Below the pieces are notes generated by a model, which saw only the letters and a program-made list of their open reading frames with translations, made no database searches and was not told the origin of the DNA. From NCBI GenBank assembly GCA_017619355.1, contig JAFZSO010000061.1:30845-94844 (forward strand): a DNA stretch of 64,000 nucleotides, in the 5' to 3' direction. This stretch comes from Muribaculaceae bacterium (GTDB lineage: Bacteria > Bacteroidota > Bacteroidia > Bacteroidales > Muribaculaceae). A program made the translations under genes and the position numbers. Positions 16,306 to 26,400 of the stretch are shown here, in pieces; position 1 is the first letter of the stretch; each line of letters starts with the position of its first letter.

Positions 16306-17784
16306 TTAATCTTTAACCCAGAAACTCCGTGAGAACACCACAAGCACTGTGAAGAGTTCCAGACGGCCTATGAGCATCTCGAGCGAGAGAATCCACTTGG
16401 CGGCATCGGGCAGCAACGCCCACGAGCCTTCAGGACCAGTCATGCCGTAACCCATACCCACATTGCTGATGACTGACATCGACGAGAAGAGGGAGTCGAA
16501 CAGGGGTATGTCGAAGGCGGTGAGGATAATAGCCACAACGAAAATAATGATCATATAGATAGAAAGGAAGGCGGTGACCTTGTTGATGCGTGCCTGCGGC
16601 ATGGCCTTGCCATCGACCCACACGGCGGTCACGGAGTTGGGATGCAACACCTTGTAGATTTCGTTCTTGCAATTCTTGACGAGCACCACAAAGCGGTCGA
16701 GTTTGGCACCGCCCGAGGTAGAGCCCGCCATACCACCAAAGAACATGAGCACCATGAGCAATATGGAAATGAACTCGCCCGTAGCCTCATAACTGGCCGT
16801 GGAATAACCCGTTGAAGTAATGGCTGAAATTGTGTCAAAGACGGCAAACAGGGTCGGTTCTGACAGGTTATTGAAAGAACCCTGATAGATCACCCTGAGC
16901 AATATCATCGAGGCACAAATGATGATAATGACTACATACCACTTGAAAATGCTCGATTTCCACAGCCGCTTGAACTTGCCCCTAATGGTGAAATAGAGTA
17001 GCGAAAAATTGACACCACCCAGAAACATGAAAAGCATCACCACATAGGCAATATAGAAAGAGTGATAATGAATGAGACCGTTATTCTTGGTCGAGAAACC
17101 ACCTGTTGAGATAGTTGAGAGAGCATGACAGGTGGCATCGAAGCCGCCCATGGCGGGATAGAGCAGCAGGCCCAGCAGGATTGTGAGCGCTAAATAAATA
17201 GACCACAGGCTAATGGCCGTCTGGTTGACTCGGGGCCGCATTCGCTCGTGCGTGATGCCAGTAACCTCGGCATTAAACAGCGCAATGCCACCCTTAGAGT
17301 TGAGCATAGGCATAACCGCCAGCGTGAACAGGATGATTCCCAAACCTCCAATCCACTGCATGAGCGAACGCCACAGCAAGATGCCATGAGGCACTTTATC
17401 AAGGTCGGGGATGACCGAACTGCCCGTGGTGGTGAAACCCGCCATGGTTTCGAAGAAGGCATCGGTGACTGTGTTGAGTGCTCCTGTGGCAAGGAAGGGT
17501 ATCATGCCGAAGATAGAGAAGAAAATCCACACCAGCGAGGTGAGCAACAACCCCTCACGCTTGCGCATGGAGCGCGATGCAGGTTTGATGCCATAAGCCA
17601 TGGCGACACCCGCAACAAGGGTGACAAGCAGCGTGATCAGGAAGACGATAGCCTCATGATTCTCACCATAATACCATGACACGCCCATGGGCAACAGCAT
17701 GAACAGCGACTCAATCATGAGCAGCCATCCCACTAACCTCAGGACGATGGGGAAATTGATATTTTGTGAGAGCGTAGATGACAT
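16306..17784 (-). CDS. trkH: TrkH/KtrB-type potassium uptake membrane protein
   Basis: This protein of about 492 residues is rich in membrane segments and shows the repeated pore-loop signatures of the Trk/Ktr family: TTTGSSVIPDL, STISTGGFSTKN, AITSTGYSTASYE and SNVGMGYG, each with the filter glycine. It forms the K+-conducting subunit of the inner-membrane uptake system together with TrkA. The start is set at the ATG at 17784, whose A is the last base of the trkA stop codon (TGATG overlap), so translational coupling is likely. A TTG one codon upstream is less likely. Confidence 0.93.
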   Translation of the reverse strand: MSSTLSQNINFPIVLRLVGWLLMIESLFMLLPMGVSWYYGENHEAIVFLITLLVTLVAGVAMAYGIKPASRSMRKREGLLLTSLVWIFFSIFGMIPFLATGALNTVTDAFFETMAGFTTTGSSVIPDLDKVPHGILLWRSLMQWIGGLGIILFTLAVMPMLNSKGGIALFNAEVTGITHERMRPRVNQTAISLWSIYLALTILLGLLLYPAMGGFDATCHALSTISTGGFSTKNNGLIHYHSFYIAYVVMLFMFLGGVNFSLLYFTIRGKFKRLWKSSIFKWYVVIIIICASMILLRVIYQGSFNNLSEPTLFAVFDTISAITSTGYSTASYEATGEFISILLMVLMFFGGMAGSTSGGAKLDRFVVLVKNCKNEIYKVLHPNSVTAVWVDGKAMPQARINKVTAFLSIYMIIIFVVAIILTAFDIPLFDSLFSSMSVISNVGMGYGMTGPEGSWALLPDAAKWILSLEMLIGRLELFTVLVVFSRSFWVKD

Positions 17785-19115
17785 CAACTGAAAGCTTTTT
17801 CGATTTTATGAATGGAACCTGCCAGGCAGAAGACCACCACATGGTCGCCAGCCTGGAGGCGAGTGTTACCACGGACGAGCTGCCCCACCCCGTCGCGCAC
17901 AAGTCCGGCAATGGTCATGCTGTGAGGCAGGTGCAGATCCTTAATGTCAGAACGCGTCACCTTCGACTTTTCCTTGATGATGAGCTCGGCCACCTCGGCA
18001 TCGTGCAGTGCCAGACACTTGGCATTGTCGAGGTCGCTGTCGAGCATAATCTGGACAATGCGGCTCGACGCCAGCAGTTTTTTGTTGATGATGGAGCCAA
18101 TGTTGAGCGATTCGGCCTCGTTCACATACTGCAGGTTCTCGACCTGCGCCACCGTCTTGCGCACACCATGTTCCTTCGCCATGGTGCAACCCAGAATGTT
18201 AGCCTCGCTACTGGGAGTGAGGGCAATGAACACGTCATAGTCACTCAAGCCCTCTTCTTCGAGCAGATCGACATCGCGCGGATCACCGTGCACAATGTTG
18301 CAGTGCGCCAGACGCTCGGCGAGTTCGTTGCAGCGTTCCAGGTCTTCTTCAATGATTTTCACATGATATCGGTCACCCACCTGCATCACCAGTTGCTCGG
18401 CTATTTCACTGCCTCCCATCACCAGCAGCCGCTCGGCATTGAAAGAGACTTTGCCACAGGCCGCTATCACATCGTCGACACGATTATGGGTTGTAACGAT
18501 ATAGGCAATGTCGTTCTCGAGCAAGCGGTCGTCGCCACCCGGGATGATAGTCTCGCGGTTGCGGCGGATGGCTGAAACATGCAGATATTGCGAAAAAGCA
18601 CTTAATTCCTTGAGTCTCTTGCCAATAATAGGTGCATTGGAACGCAATTTCACACCCACCAGGATGAGCTCGCCATTGAGCAGCTCAAACCAGTTGCGCA
18701 CCCAGGGTCGTTTAATGGCAGCAGAAATCTCGCCGGCGGCCAGGAACTCGGGATAGATGAGCTCGTTGATGCCCAACTGGGCAAAATAGGCCATGTGCTT
18801 GCGGGCCAGATACTCGGAGTTGTCGATGCGCGCCACCGTCTTCTTCGCGCCCATGCTCTTGGCCATCTGGCAAGCCTGCAGATTGCGCGCCTCGTAGGGC
18901 GTAACGGCGATGAAAATGTCGGCATTTCCCACTTGCACGTCTTTCAAGGCGGCAAACGAAGTGGCATTGCCATGATAAGTGAGCAGATTGTAGTTCTCGA
19001 GCGCGACGAGCTTTCGCTCCTCGGTATCCATGATAACGATGTCCTGCTCCTCGTTGCTGAGCATCTTGGCCAGATGTGTGCCCACTTCACCGGCACCGGC
19101 AATCACGATTTTCAT
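17784..19115 (-). CDS. trkA: Trk system potassium uptake regulator TrkA
   Basis: This 443-residue cytoplasmic gating subunit has two tandem RCK halves, each starting with a Rossmann nucleotide-binding motif: GAGEVGTHLA at the N-terminus and a degenerate MGGSEIAEQL in the middle. Each half also has the acidic ribose-binding strand (IVIMDTEE and VKIIEEDLE). A C-terminal TrkA_C-type domain follows. It precedes trkH with a one-base overlap and follows dxs by only 16 bp, so these genes may share a transcript. Confidence 0.94.
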   Translation of the reverse strand: MKIVIAGAGEVGTHLAKMLSNEEQDIVIMDTEERKLVALENYNLLTYHGNATSFAALKDVQVGNADIFIAVTPYEARNLQACQMAKSMGAKKTVARIDNSEYLARKHMAYFAQLGINELIYPEFLAAGEISAAIKRPWVRNWFELLNGELILVGVKLRSNAPIIGKRLKELSAFSQYLHVSAIRRNRETIIPGGDDRLLENDIAYIVTTHNRVDDVIAACGKVSFNAERLLVMGGSEIAEQLVMQVGDRYHVKIIEEDLERCNELAERLAHCNIVHGDPRDVDLLEEEGLSDYDVFIALTPSSEANILGCTMAKEHGVRKTVAQVENLQYVNEAESLNIGSIINKKLLASSRIVQIMLDSDLDNAKCLALHDAEVAELIIKEKSKVTRSDIKDLHLPHSMTIAGLVRDGVGQLVRGNTRLQAGDHVVVFCLAGSIHKIEKAFS

Positions 19116-19131
19116 AACGCTACTATGCTAA

Positions 19132-21054
19132 TTATAAATTCTTTAGAATCAATTCAACAGCATTGGCAAGCGACTCGGCATCGATGCCACATTGGTGATA
19201 GAGTTCAGGCACGGTTCCGTGCTCCACAAACAGGTCGTCGATGCCCTTGCGGGTGAGGGGGATGTGCGGGGCATGGTCGGCAAGCCACTCGGCCACGGCG
19301 CCTCCCAGACCACCCACGGTAGTGCCGTCTTCAACGGTAATCACCACCTTGTAGTTTTGGGCCACTTCCTGCAAAATGTCGCTGTCGATGGGCTTGAGGT
19401 AAATCATGTCGTAGTGACCCACATTGATGCCTTTCTCGCGCAACGCGGCCACTGCCTTCGTCACCTCGTTGCCGATGTGTCCTATTGAGAGGAACGCCAC
19501 CTTGTCGCCGTCGGCGAGCTTACGCCCCTTGCCCACAGGCAGTTCGGCGAATTCACATTCCCAGTCGGGCAGCACTCCCCTGCCTCTCGGATAACGGATG
19601 GCGAACGGGCCGGCATTCTTGTCGAGCTGCGAGGTGTACATGAGTCGGCGCAGGTCGTGCTCGTTAATAGGCGCCGACACCACCATGCCAGGGATGCAGC
19701 GCAGGTAGGCAAGGTCGAACAGGCCATGATGCGTCACGCCGTCCTCGCCCACAATACCGCCACGGTCGAGGCAGAAGGTGACCGGCAGGTGCTGGATGGC
19801 CACATCGTGAATGATATGGTCGTAGGCACGCTGCAGGAACGAACTGTAGATGCAGCAGAAGGGGTGACGCCCCTCCTTGGCGAGACCGCCCGAGAAGGTC
19901 ACGGCATGGCCCTCGCTGATGCCCACGTCGAAGGTGCGCTCGGGGAAGGCTTCCTGCATGAGGTTCATCGAGGTGCCACCAGGCATGGCCGCGGTGATGC
20001 CCACGATTTTATCATTAGCCTTGGCAAGCTCCACCAGGGTCTTGCCGAACACATACTGATACTTGGGCGGCTTGCCGTCGCTGCTGCCGGTGAGGCGCTC
20101 GCCCGTCTCCTCGTCGAAGGTACCCGGGGCGTGCCAGGTAGCGGGATCTTTCTCGGCTGGTTCATAACCTTTTCCCTTCACGGTGTGCAGGTGCACAATC
20201 TTGGGACCGGTCATGTCCTTGACATGCTGGAACACCTTCACAAGCTTCTTCACATCGTGGCCGTCGAAGGGACCGAAGTAACGGATATTCAGACCCTCGA
20301 AAATGTTCTGCTGACCCGTAATGAGCGACTTCATGGAGTTGTTGAATCGCATGATGAGGCCCTTGCGGTTATCGTTGATGATGTTGTGCTTCTTGCAGAA
20401 CTGATATATCTTGTAGCGGCGGTTGTTGTAGCCGCGCGAGATGCTCAGGTTGGCGAGATAATTGCCCAGAGCGCCCACATTGGCGTCGATCGACATATCG
20501 TTGTCGTTGAGCACAATGAGCAGGTTGTTCTTGAGGATGGCGGCATTGTTCAGACCCTCGAAGGCGAGTCCACCACTGATGGAGGCATCGCCGATTACCG
20601 CCACCACCTTGCGGTCAGATTCATTGGCAAGGTCGGAACCAATGGCCATACCCAGCGCCGCCGAGATGGAGTTGCTGGCATGACCGGCCGTGAAGGTGTC
20701 GTATTCGCTCTCCTCGGGGTTAGGAAAACCGCTAATACCGCCCAGGGTGCGGTTGGTGGGGAACTGGTCGCGACGGCCCGTGAGAATCTTGTGGGCATAG
20801 GCCTGATGGCCCACATCCCACACCAGCCGGTCGTAAGGCGTGTTGAAAACATAGTGGAGCGCCACATTGATTTCTACTGCCCCCATGCTCGAGGCAAAGT
20901 GGCCCGGGTTGCGCGAAACCTCGTGAATGATGAAGCGCCTGAGTTCGTCGCACACTTGCGGCAACTGTTCCACATCCAGTTTCTTGAGGTCGGCCGGCGA
21001 GTCAATCTTGCTCAGCAGCGGGAAATTCTTTTGTATGTATTCGGTATCAGGCAT
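19132..21054 (-). CDS. dxs: 1-deoxy-D-xylulose-5-phosphate synthase
   Basis: This 640-residue thiamine-diphosphate enzyme condenses pyruvate and glyceraldehyde 3-phosphate, the first step of the MEP isoprenoid pathway. The thiamine-binding stretch [17 protein letters not shown] is clear, as are the transketolase-type histidine GHASN and the pyrimidine-domain region [17 protein letters not shown]. Length is typical of the family. The start is the ATG at 21054 (MPDTEYIQ), eight bases after the stop of a small membrane protein gene. The likely promoter lies upstream of that small gene. Confidence 0.96.
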   Translation of the reverse strand: MPDTEYIQKNFPLLSKIDSPADLKKLDVEQLPQVCDELRRFIIHEVSRNPGHFASSMGAVEINVALHYVFNTPYDRLVWDVGHQAYAHKILTGRRDQFPTNRTLGGISGFPNPEESEYDTFTAGHASNSISAALGMAIGSDLANESDRKVVAVIGDASISGGLAFEGLNNAAILKNNLLIVLNDNDMSIDANVGALGNYLANLSISRGYNNRRYKIYQFCKKHNIINDNRKGLIMRFNNSMKSLITGQQNIFEGLNIRYFGPFDGHDVKKLVKVFQHVKDMTGPKIVHLHTVKGKGYEPAEKDPATWHAPGTFDEETGERLTGSSDGKPPKYQYVFGKTLVELAKANDKIVGITAAMPGGTSMNLMQEAFPERTFDVGISEGHAVTFSGGLAKEGRHPFCCIYSSFLQRAYDHIIHDVAIQHLPVTFCLDRGGIVGEDGVTHHGLFDLAYLRCIPGMVVSAPINEHDLRRLMYTSQLDKNAGPFAIRYPRGRGVLPDWECEFAELPVGKGRKLADGDKVAFLSIGHIGNEVTKAVAALREKGINVGHYDMIYLKPIDSDILQEVAQNYKVVITVEDGTTVGGLGGAVAEWLADHAPHIPLTRKGIDDLFVEHGTVPELYHQCGIDAESLANAVELILKNL

Positions 21055-21059
21055 TGCGG

Positions 21060-21239
21060 TTATGGGTCTTTTTTAATGTATTTCTTATACATGGGCACAA
21101 ATATGATAATACCCGAAGCAATGATGGGAAAGAGGCCGACCAGGGTCACCCGCTGCATGCGCGAGAGGAACAGGTAGCACAGAGCGAGCCACACAATACC
21201 CACCAGTCCGAATCTTATGATATTAGCTGTGCTCATCAT
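21060..21239 (-). CDS. Small two-span membrane protein upstream of dxs
   Basis: A 59-residue protein starts at the ATG at 21239, with ATG and TTG alternatives one codon either side. It has two hydrophobic segments, about residues 8-26 and 34-51, and a lysine-rich end (KKYIKKDP). It is five bases from dxs on the same strand and directly behind a good promoter, so it is probably translated. I do not recognise a family and give no function. Confidence 0.6.
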   Translation of the reverse strand: MMSTANIIRFGLVGIVWLALCYLFLSRMQRVTLVGLFPIIASGIIIFVPMYKKYIKKDP

Positions 21240-21262
21240 CAAAAAGCATTGTTACCAACTTG

Positions 21263-21295
21263 CAAAATTATAAAAAGAATTGAAATATCACCAAT
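21263..21295 (-). promoter_or_regulatory. Promoter of the small gene, dxs and possibly trkAH
   Basis: Reading the minus strand, TTG (21294-21292) is followed after 21 bp by TAATTTTG (21270-21263), a full TAnnTTTG match. It lies about 24 bp upstream of the small gene's start. Confidence 0.65.
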
Positions 21296-21353
21296 TTTTG
21301 CACATCTTTTTATTGAGCCGAAAATGGAAATTACGGTGATTTTGTGTGCAATT

Positions 21354-21385
21354 TTTGGCAAAGCCAAAGCAAATCACTAACTTTG
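21354..21385 (+). promoter_or_regulatory. Promoter of the PASTA gene and the RluD-type gene
   Basis: TTTG (ending 21357) and TAACTTTG (21378-21385) are separated by 20 bp, a textbook Bacteroidota promoter. The coding start at 21410 is only 24 bp from the -7 box, giving a short leader. Confidence 0.75.
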
Positions 21386-21409
21386 CCAAAAAATATAGCA
21401 ATCATAAAA

Positions 21410-22072
21410 ATGGCAAAGTTTCAATTATTCGATAATTTCAAGGCCAAGCACCCTGTGCTGTTCCACAGCATTCTGGCCTTCATCGTGTTTCTGATGGGCA
21501 TCTGCACCTGCCTGCTGCTCACCGACGTGTTTACCAATCACGGAGAACAGGTGAAAGTGCCCGACGTGAGTTTCCTGCCACTGCAGCAGGCCATCGACAA
21601 GCTCGAGGCAGCCGGCCTGGAATATGAGGTTGACTCCATTTATAACGAAGACTACAAGCCCGGCATCGTGATCGACCAGGTGCCTGTGGCCAACTCCATG
21701 ATCAAGGCCATCAGGCCGGTGATGCTCACCATCAACATGGTGAACCCGCCCAAGGTGCAGCTGCCGCTGGAGTTGACCGACATGGCAGGCTCCGACGGTA
21801 TTACCACACTCAAGTCATTAGGATTCAAGAATGTGACCACCGACACCGTACCATCAGACAAGGCCGGACTCATCATCTCTGTATCAGTGAACAACCACCA
21901 GGTGATGCCCGGCACCAAGGCTCCGCTTAATGCCCGCATCAAGCTCACCATTGGCGACGGCAGCATGGACATCATGGAATATGACCCGCTGAGCGACATG
22001 GACCGCGACTCACTCATCCAGGACCAGATCAAGCGCGGCCTCATCCAGATTGAAGACGACAGCGACGAATAA
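21410..22072 (+). CDS. PASTA-domain membrane protein
   Basis: The start is placed at 21410 (MAKFQLFDNF), which fits the promoter at 21354; the frame upstream is not needed. The product is about 220 residues: a short cytoplasmic N-terminus, one transmembrane segment (near residues 16-40, FHSILAFIVFLMGICTCLLL), then PASTA modules outside (EQVKVPDVSFLPLQQAIDKLEAAGLEYEV and a second, more degenerate one). PASTA modules bind uncrosslinked peptidoglycan or beta-lactams in studied proteins. No kinase or transpeptidase domain is attached. The next gene starts 12 bp downstream on the same strand. Confidence 0.88.
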   Translation: MAKFQLFDNFKAKHPVLFHSILAFIVFLMGICTCLLLTDVFTNHGEQVKVPDVSFLPLQQAIDKLEAAGLEYEVDSIYNEDYKPGIVIDQVPVANSMIKAIRPVMLTINMVNPPKVQLPLELTDMAGSDGITTLKSLGFKNVTTDTVPSDKAGLIISVSVNNHQVMPGTKAPLNARIKLTIGDGSMDIMEYDPLSDMDRDSLIQDQIKRGLIQIEDDSDE

Positions 22073-22084
22073 TCACGCAATGTA

Positions 22085-23149
22085 ATGACCGACGAAGAAC
22101 GCGACGAAATCTTCCAATCCGACTTCAGTGACCCCGATTTCACCGACGAGAGCGGGCGGGATTACTGGGAACACTACCGCTATGAGGTAGAGAAGGGCCA
22201 GGTGCTGCTGCGCATCGACAAGTATCTGGTAGAGCGCATCAAGGGCACATCGCGCAACCGCATTCAGAACGCCGCCGAGGCGCAGTGCATCCGCGTGAAC
22301 GGCACCCCCGTGAAATCGAACTACCGCGTGCATCCGGGCGACATCATCAGCGTGGTAATGGACCGCCCCCGCTACGAGAACGAGATTGTGGCGCAAGACA
22401 TACCGCTCAACATCGTGTATGAAGACGCCGAACTGCTCGTGGTGAACAAGCCTGCCGGCATGTGCGTGCATCCCGGTCACGGCAACTACGACGGCACGCT
22501 GGTCAACGCCCTCGCCTGGCATTTCAAGGACAACCCCGACTATGATGTGACCGACCCGCGCATGGGTCTGGTGCACCGCATCGACAAGGACACCTCGGGT
22601 CTGCTCGTGGTGGCCAAGACGCCCCGCGCCAAAACCTCGCTGGGACTGCAATTCTTCAACAAGACCACCAAGCGGCAATATGTGGCGCTGGTGTGGGGCC
22701 AGATGAAGCAGACCGACGGCACCATCGAGGGCAACATAGGGCGCAGTCTGCGCGACCGCCTGCTCATGTGCGTCTATCCCGACGGCGAGCTGGGCAAACA
22801 CGCTGTGACTCATTACCATACCATTGAAAACTTTGCCCACACAGCCCTCGTGCAGTGCCAGCTCGAGACGGGCCGCACGCACCAGATCAGGGTGCACATG
22901 CAGTACATTGGCCATCCGCTGTTCAGCGACGAGCGATATGGTGGCGACAAGGTGCTGCGAGGCAACACCTCGAGCAAATATATGCAGTTTGTGCAGAACT
23001 GCTTCAAGATTTGCCCACGGCAGGCCCTGCATGCCAAGACGCTGGGCTTCGTGCACCCCGTCACCGGCCAGCAGATGGACTTCGACAGCCCCGTGCCCGA
23101 CGACATGACCCAACTGATAGAAAAGTGGCGCAATTATAGTAACAGTTAA
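22085..23149 (+). CDS. rluD: RluD-type pseudouridine synthase
   Basis: This 354-residue enzyme isomerises uridines to pseudouridine in large-subunit rRNA. An S4 RNA-binding domain (about residues 35-100, RIDKYLVERIKG and VNGTPVKSNYRVHPGD) precedes the catalytic domain with the motif HRIDKDTSG, whose Asp is the nucleophile, and the family stretch LETGRTHQIRVH. A longer than usual acidic N-terminus precedes S4. It is co-transcribed with the PASTA gene and ends before a terminator at 23200. The symbol is given at family level. Confidence 0.9.
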   Translation: MTDEERDEIFQSDFSDPDFTDESGRDYWEHYRYEVEKGQVLLRIDKYLVERIKGTSRNRIQNAAEAQCIRVNGTPVKSNYRVHPGDIISVVMDRPRYENEIVAQDIPLNIVYEDAELLVVNKPAGMCVHPGHGNYDGTLVNALAWHFKDNPDYDVTDPRMGLVHRIDKDTSGLLVVAKTPRAKTSLGLQFFNKTTKRQYVALVWGQMKQTDGTIEGNIGRSLRDRLLMCVYPDGELGKHAVTHYHTIENFAHTALVQCQLETGRTHQIRVHMQYIGHPLFSDERYGGDKVLRGNTSSKYMQFVQNCFKICPRQALHAKTLGFVHPVTGQQMDFDSPVPDDMTQLIEKWRNYSNS

Positions 23150-23152
23150 CTA

Positions 23153-23198
23153 TCAACCCTAAACACTAAACACTCAACCCTAAACCCTAAACCTCAAC
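23153..23198. repeat. Telomere-like CCCTAAA/CTCAACC degenerate repeat
   Basis: About 46 bp of degenerate heptamers of CCCTAAA, CACTAAA and CTCAACC type lie directly after the rluD stop. The reverse complement of the same pattern (GGTTGAGAGTTGAGGG) occurs after the genes ending at 29909 and 32554, so it belongs to a dispersed intergenic family. Confidence 0.7.
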
Positions 23199-23199
23199 C

Positions 23200-23220
23200 A
23201 GCCTGCTCGCAGGCTTTTTT
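23200..23220 (+). terminator. Rho-independent terminator after the RluD-type gene
   Basis: AGCCTG and CAGGCT form a stem around a CTCG loop and are followed by six Ts. Confidence 0.85.
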
Positions 23221-23274
23221 CTGGAATTTCATCACATTATTAGAAAAAATAGTATAAATCTTAAAAATTTTTTA

Positions 23275-23282
23275 TATTTTTG
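23275..23282 (+). promoter_or_regulatory. Candidate -7 element of the first LRR gene
   Basis: TATTTTTG matches TAnnTTTG and lies 133 bp upstream of the start. No clear -33 TTTG is found at the usual distance. A nine-base tandem repeat follows in the presumed leader. Confidence 0.4.
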
Positions 23283-23321
23283 TAGATTTTACACACAGGT
23301 TAGAATGCTTGCGCGATAAAT

Positions 23322-23357
23322 CTAGACATGCTAGATTTGCTAGATATGCTAGAATTC
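23322..23357. repeat. Four tandem 9-bp repeats (CTAGAnnnn) in a leader
   Basis: CTAGACATG, CTAGATTTG, CTAGATATG and CTAGAATTC follow one another without a gap. They lie between the candidate promoter and the start of the LRR gene, so they would be in its 5' leader. Confidence 0.8.
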
Positions 23358-23414
23358 ATAAACCAGATTTTTTTATAACTAAAACGAAAAATACTAATCA
23401 AAAATAAAACCATT

Positions 23415-26400
23415 ATGAAAAAGACAATTACTTTAATCTTGGCACTTTTAGCCCTGACGGCAAGTGCTCAAACCACGTTCAACGACGGGACGTTCAAGTA
23501 TAAGCTTATGACGCTAAGCGCTACAGGTGAAACTGTTGCCATGATCACGAGTTGGTATTCGATGCCTACGGGCACCAATGTGTCAGTTTATGTGCCTGGC
23601 TATGTAACCTACAGCGGCACTCGCTATCGTGTTAATGAAATCGATGTTACAGGTCTTGCTGCAACCGGTTCATCATCTAATACCAGCATATCTTCTATAA
23701 CTGTGGGATATGGTGTTACCCGCGTCAATAATTATGCTTTCCGCGATTTAACTAACTTGACCATGGTTCGACTGCCAAGTTCCATCACTTATCTGGGTTA
23801 TGACATTTTCTACAACACCAAAGTGGCTTATGTGGTTTATGCAGGAGAAACTGTGCCATACGTCAGCAGTGGCACTTTCAGGAGCGGTGCCGCTACAAAA
23901 TCATGTTCTACATCAACCTATCGTGCAGCTAACATCTTGAAGGCCAACAGCGACTGGAATGCGGCTTTTGCTAATATCGGACGGCATTACGCTTATTATT
24001 CCTACGATTTCATGGCCTACAATTCCGATGGAGGGTGCAATCAGTATTATATTATCAGGAATGGCATCCCCTATAACTATAGCGGCCCTACTGGTCGCTC
24101 TTCATGTGTGCTCGTGGGAGCAAGTTCTTCCAACTCAACCTATGGCCTGAGATTAGAGCAAAATGTATCTAACACCACAAACAATGCGCCTGGCTACTAC
24201 CATTTCTATGGCGTAGCCGACAGTGCTTTCATGAACAACACTTATCTCACCAAGATTGTGGACAACAGCACCCTCTCAGAGCGCATTGGCCGTTACGCAT
24301 TTTTCGGTTGTTCCAACCTCACGAGCGCTCAGGTGCGTTCCGACTCTATCATGGCCTATGCGTTCTATAATTGCTCCAAACTCTCCTCAATCGATTTATT
24401 TAACTCCAATTTAGGACAAGGCGTCCATAATATAGGTAATTTCGCCTTTGGCCAAACGGCAGTGACATCTGTGACACTCCCTAAAACCCTGGACACCAAC
24501 TTAGGATATGCGCCATTCTACAACTGCCAGTCGCTCAAGACCATCACGGTAGATAGCAACTGTCCCTCCTATTGCTCCTACTACGGTGCACTCTACAACA
24601 AGGGCAAATCTAAGCTCTATCAGATTCCTGGAGCCTGGAACTATTCCAACACTACCGATTATCTACCATCCGAACTTACTTCAGTGCTCATGTATGCTGG
24701 CTATGGTAACACGAGCATCGTGACTTTGAAGTTGCCTTATGGCGTTACCTCAATCCAAGACCAGGCTTTCAGTCTCATGAGCAAACTCGCTACAGTACAC
24801 CTTCCGTCATCGGTTACCAGCATTTCGCAGAATGCCTTCCGCTCATCGCCTATAACAGCTTTCATTTGTGCCGGAAGCACTCCACCAAGCTACACCTTTG
24901 GTGGAGTGTCTAACCTCTCAAGCATCAAACTCACAGTGCCCTACGGCGCATGGGGTGCCTACAAGAGCGACAGCTACTGGAAGCAGCTCAGTCTCGTCAC
25001 CTCTCAAGGCTCATGGTGCAACGCGTGGGATTATAAATCGGCCGATGTGTGTTACCGCGTTCTCAACAGCAACGAGGTGGCGGTCGTAAGTCTGCACGAC
25101 GGGACCAATAGCATTTTGTCCACCCTCTACTTACAGGGCAAACCCTATACCGTGACCGAGATTGGTAACTGGGCCTGTTACAACTGCAGCAACAATCAAG
25201 ACATGACAATTAACGGCGCAGACAATATCAAGCGCATCATGGGAAGGGCGTTCTACAATACGCGTCTCACTAATTTCCCCTTCGGGTCAAATCTTGAGGC
25301 TATCGAGGATTCGGCTTTCATGAACACTTCAAAGATGAATGCGCAAATAGCTTTTGCCGGCAGTGCGCTGAAGACCATCGATCCCTATGCCTTCTACAAC
25401 TCGGCAATATTCGCATTTACGGCAAGCGGATCGCTTTATTATATTGGCAACAACGCTTTTGCCAATACAAGCAGTCTTTCAAACGTAAACCTGAGAATTT
25501 GCAAAAATCTCACCTACATACAGAATTATTGCTTCAAAAACAGTCTTTGCTATATGGTGCAACTCCCCAACAGTGTCTTGGGCATTGGCAAGGAGGCCTT
25601 CCGCAACTGCAATTTGGCTACATTTAATTTCCCCTCCAAGTTGAAGACATTGGATTACTATGCGTTCTACCGAACTGGACTAGGAGCATCGGGCGATATT
25701 GAACTACCATACGGCATCACCACGCTTCAAGAAGGATGCCTGGCAAGCTATGCGGCCACCAAGATTGTGCTCCCTGCAACGGTGACCTATGTGCACAGCC
25801 GCTTCTATATCCCCACCGAACAAACCCATGCTCTCAAATCGGTGGTGATCAACACCCCCACACCGCTGGGATTCATCAACGATAACGAAGACATCAACTA
25901 TGATTGTCAAACTGCCGACAACATTAAAGACGCCACCATCTATGTGCCGGTAAACCAAGTGGCCACATGGAAAGCCGACCCACATTGGAAGAAAACCTAT
26001 TTCAATCTTGTCGAAGGCTCCTACGACTTTACCAATACCACAGGCAGCAAACACACTGTGTTGAGCTACACTGATAGTGGCACAGGAACTTGCCGCATTG
26101 TTTACAATCCCGACACCTACAACATGTTCTCAGACATTACTATCTCCCAAGCCACCGATAACTGGGGGCGCAATTTCTATACTACCAATATTGGAGAAAG
26201 ATGTTTCTACAATTCCAGCAAACTCAACGCTGTTTATCTTGGCGAAATGGTGCGCGTGATTGAGCCTTATGCTTTCGCTGGTAGCAGTCTCGCCAAGATT
26301 CAGAACGAAGAAGTGCTCCAAGGAGCCACCTCACCAAGCAACGGATTTATCAGGAATGGCGTGAACACCATTGGCGCTTATGCCTTTAACTCCTGCAAAA

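Noticed and set aside
19657-21177. A 506-residue open frame antisense to dxs
   Set aside because: It overlaps dxs fully, has no recognisable domain and reads as the mirror of its codon use. dxs is certain.
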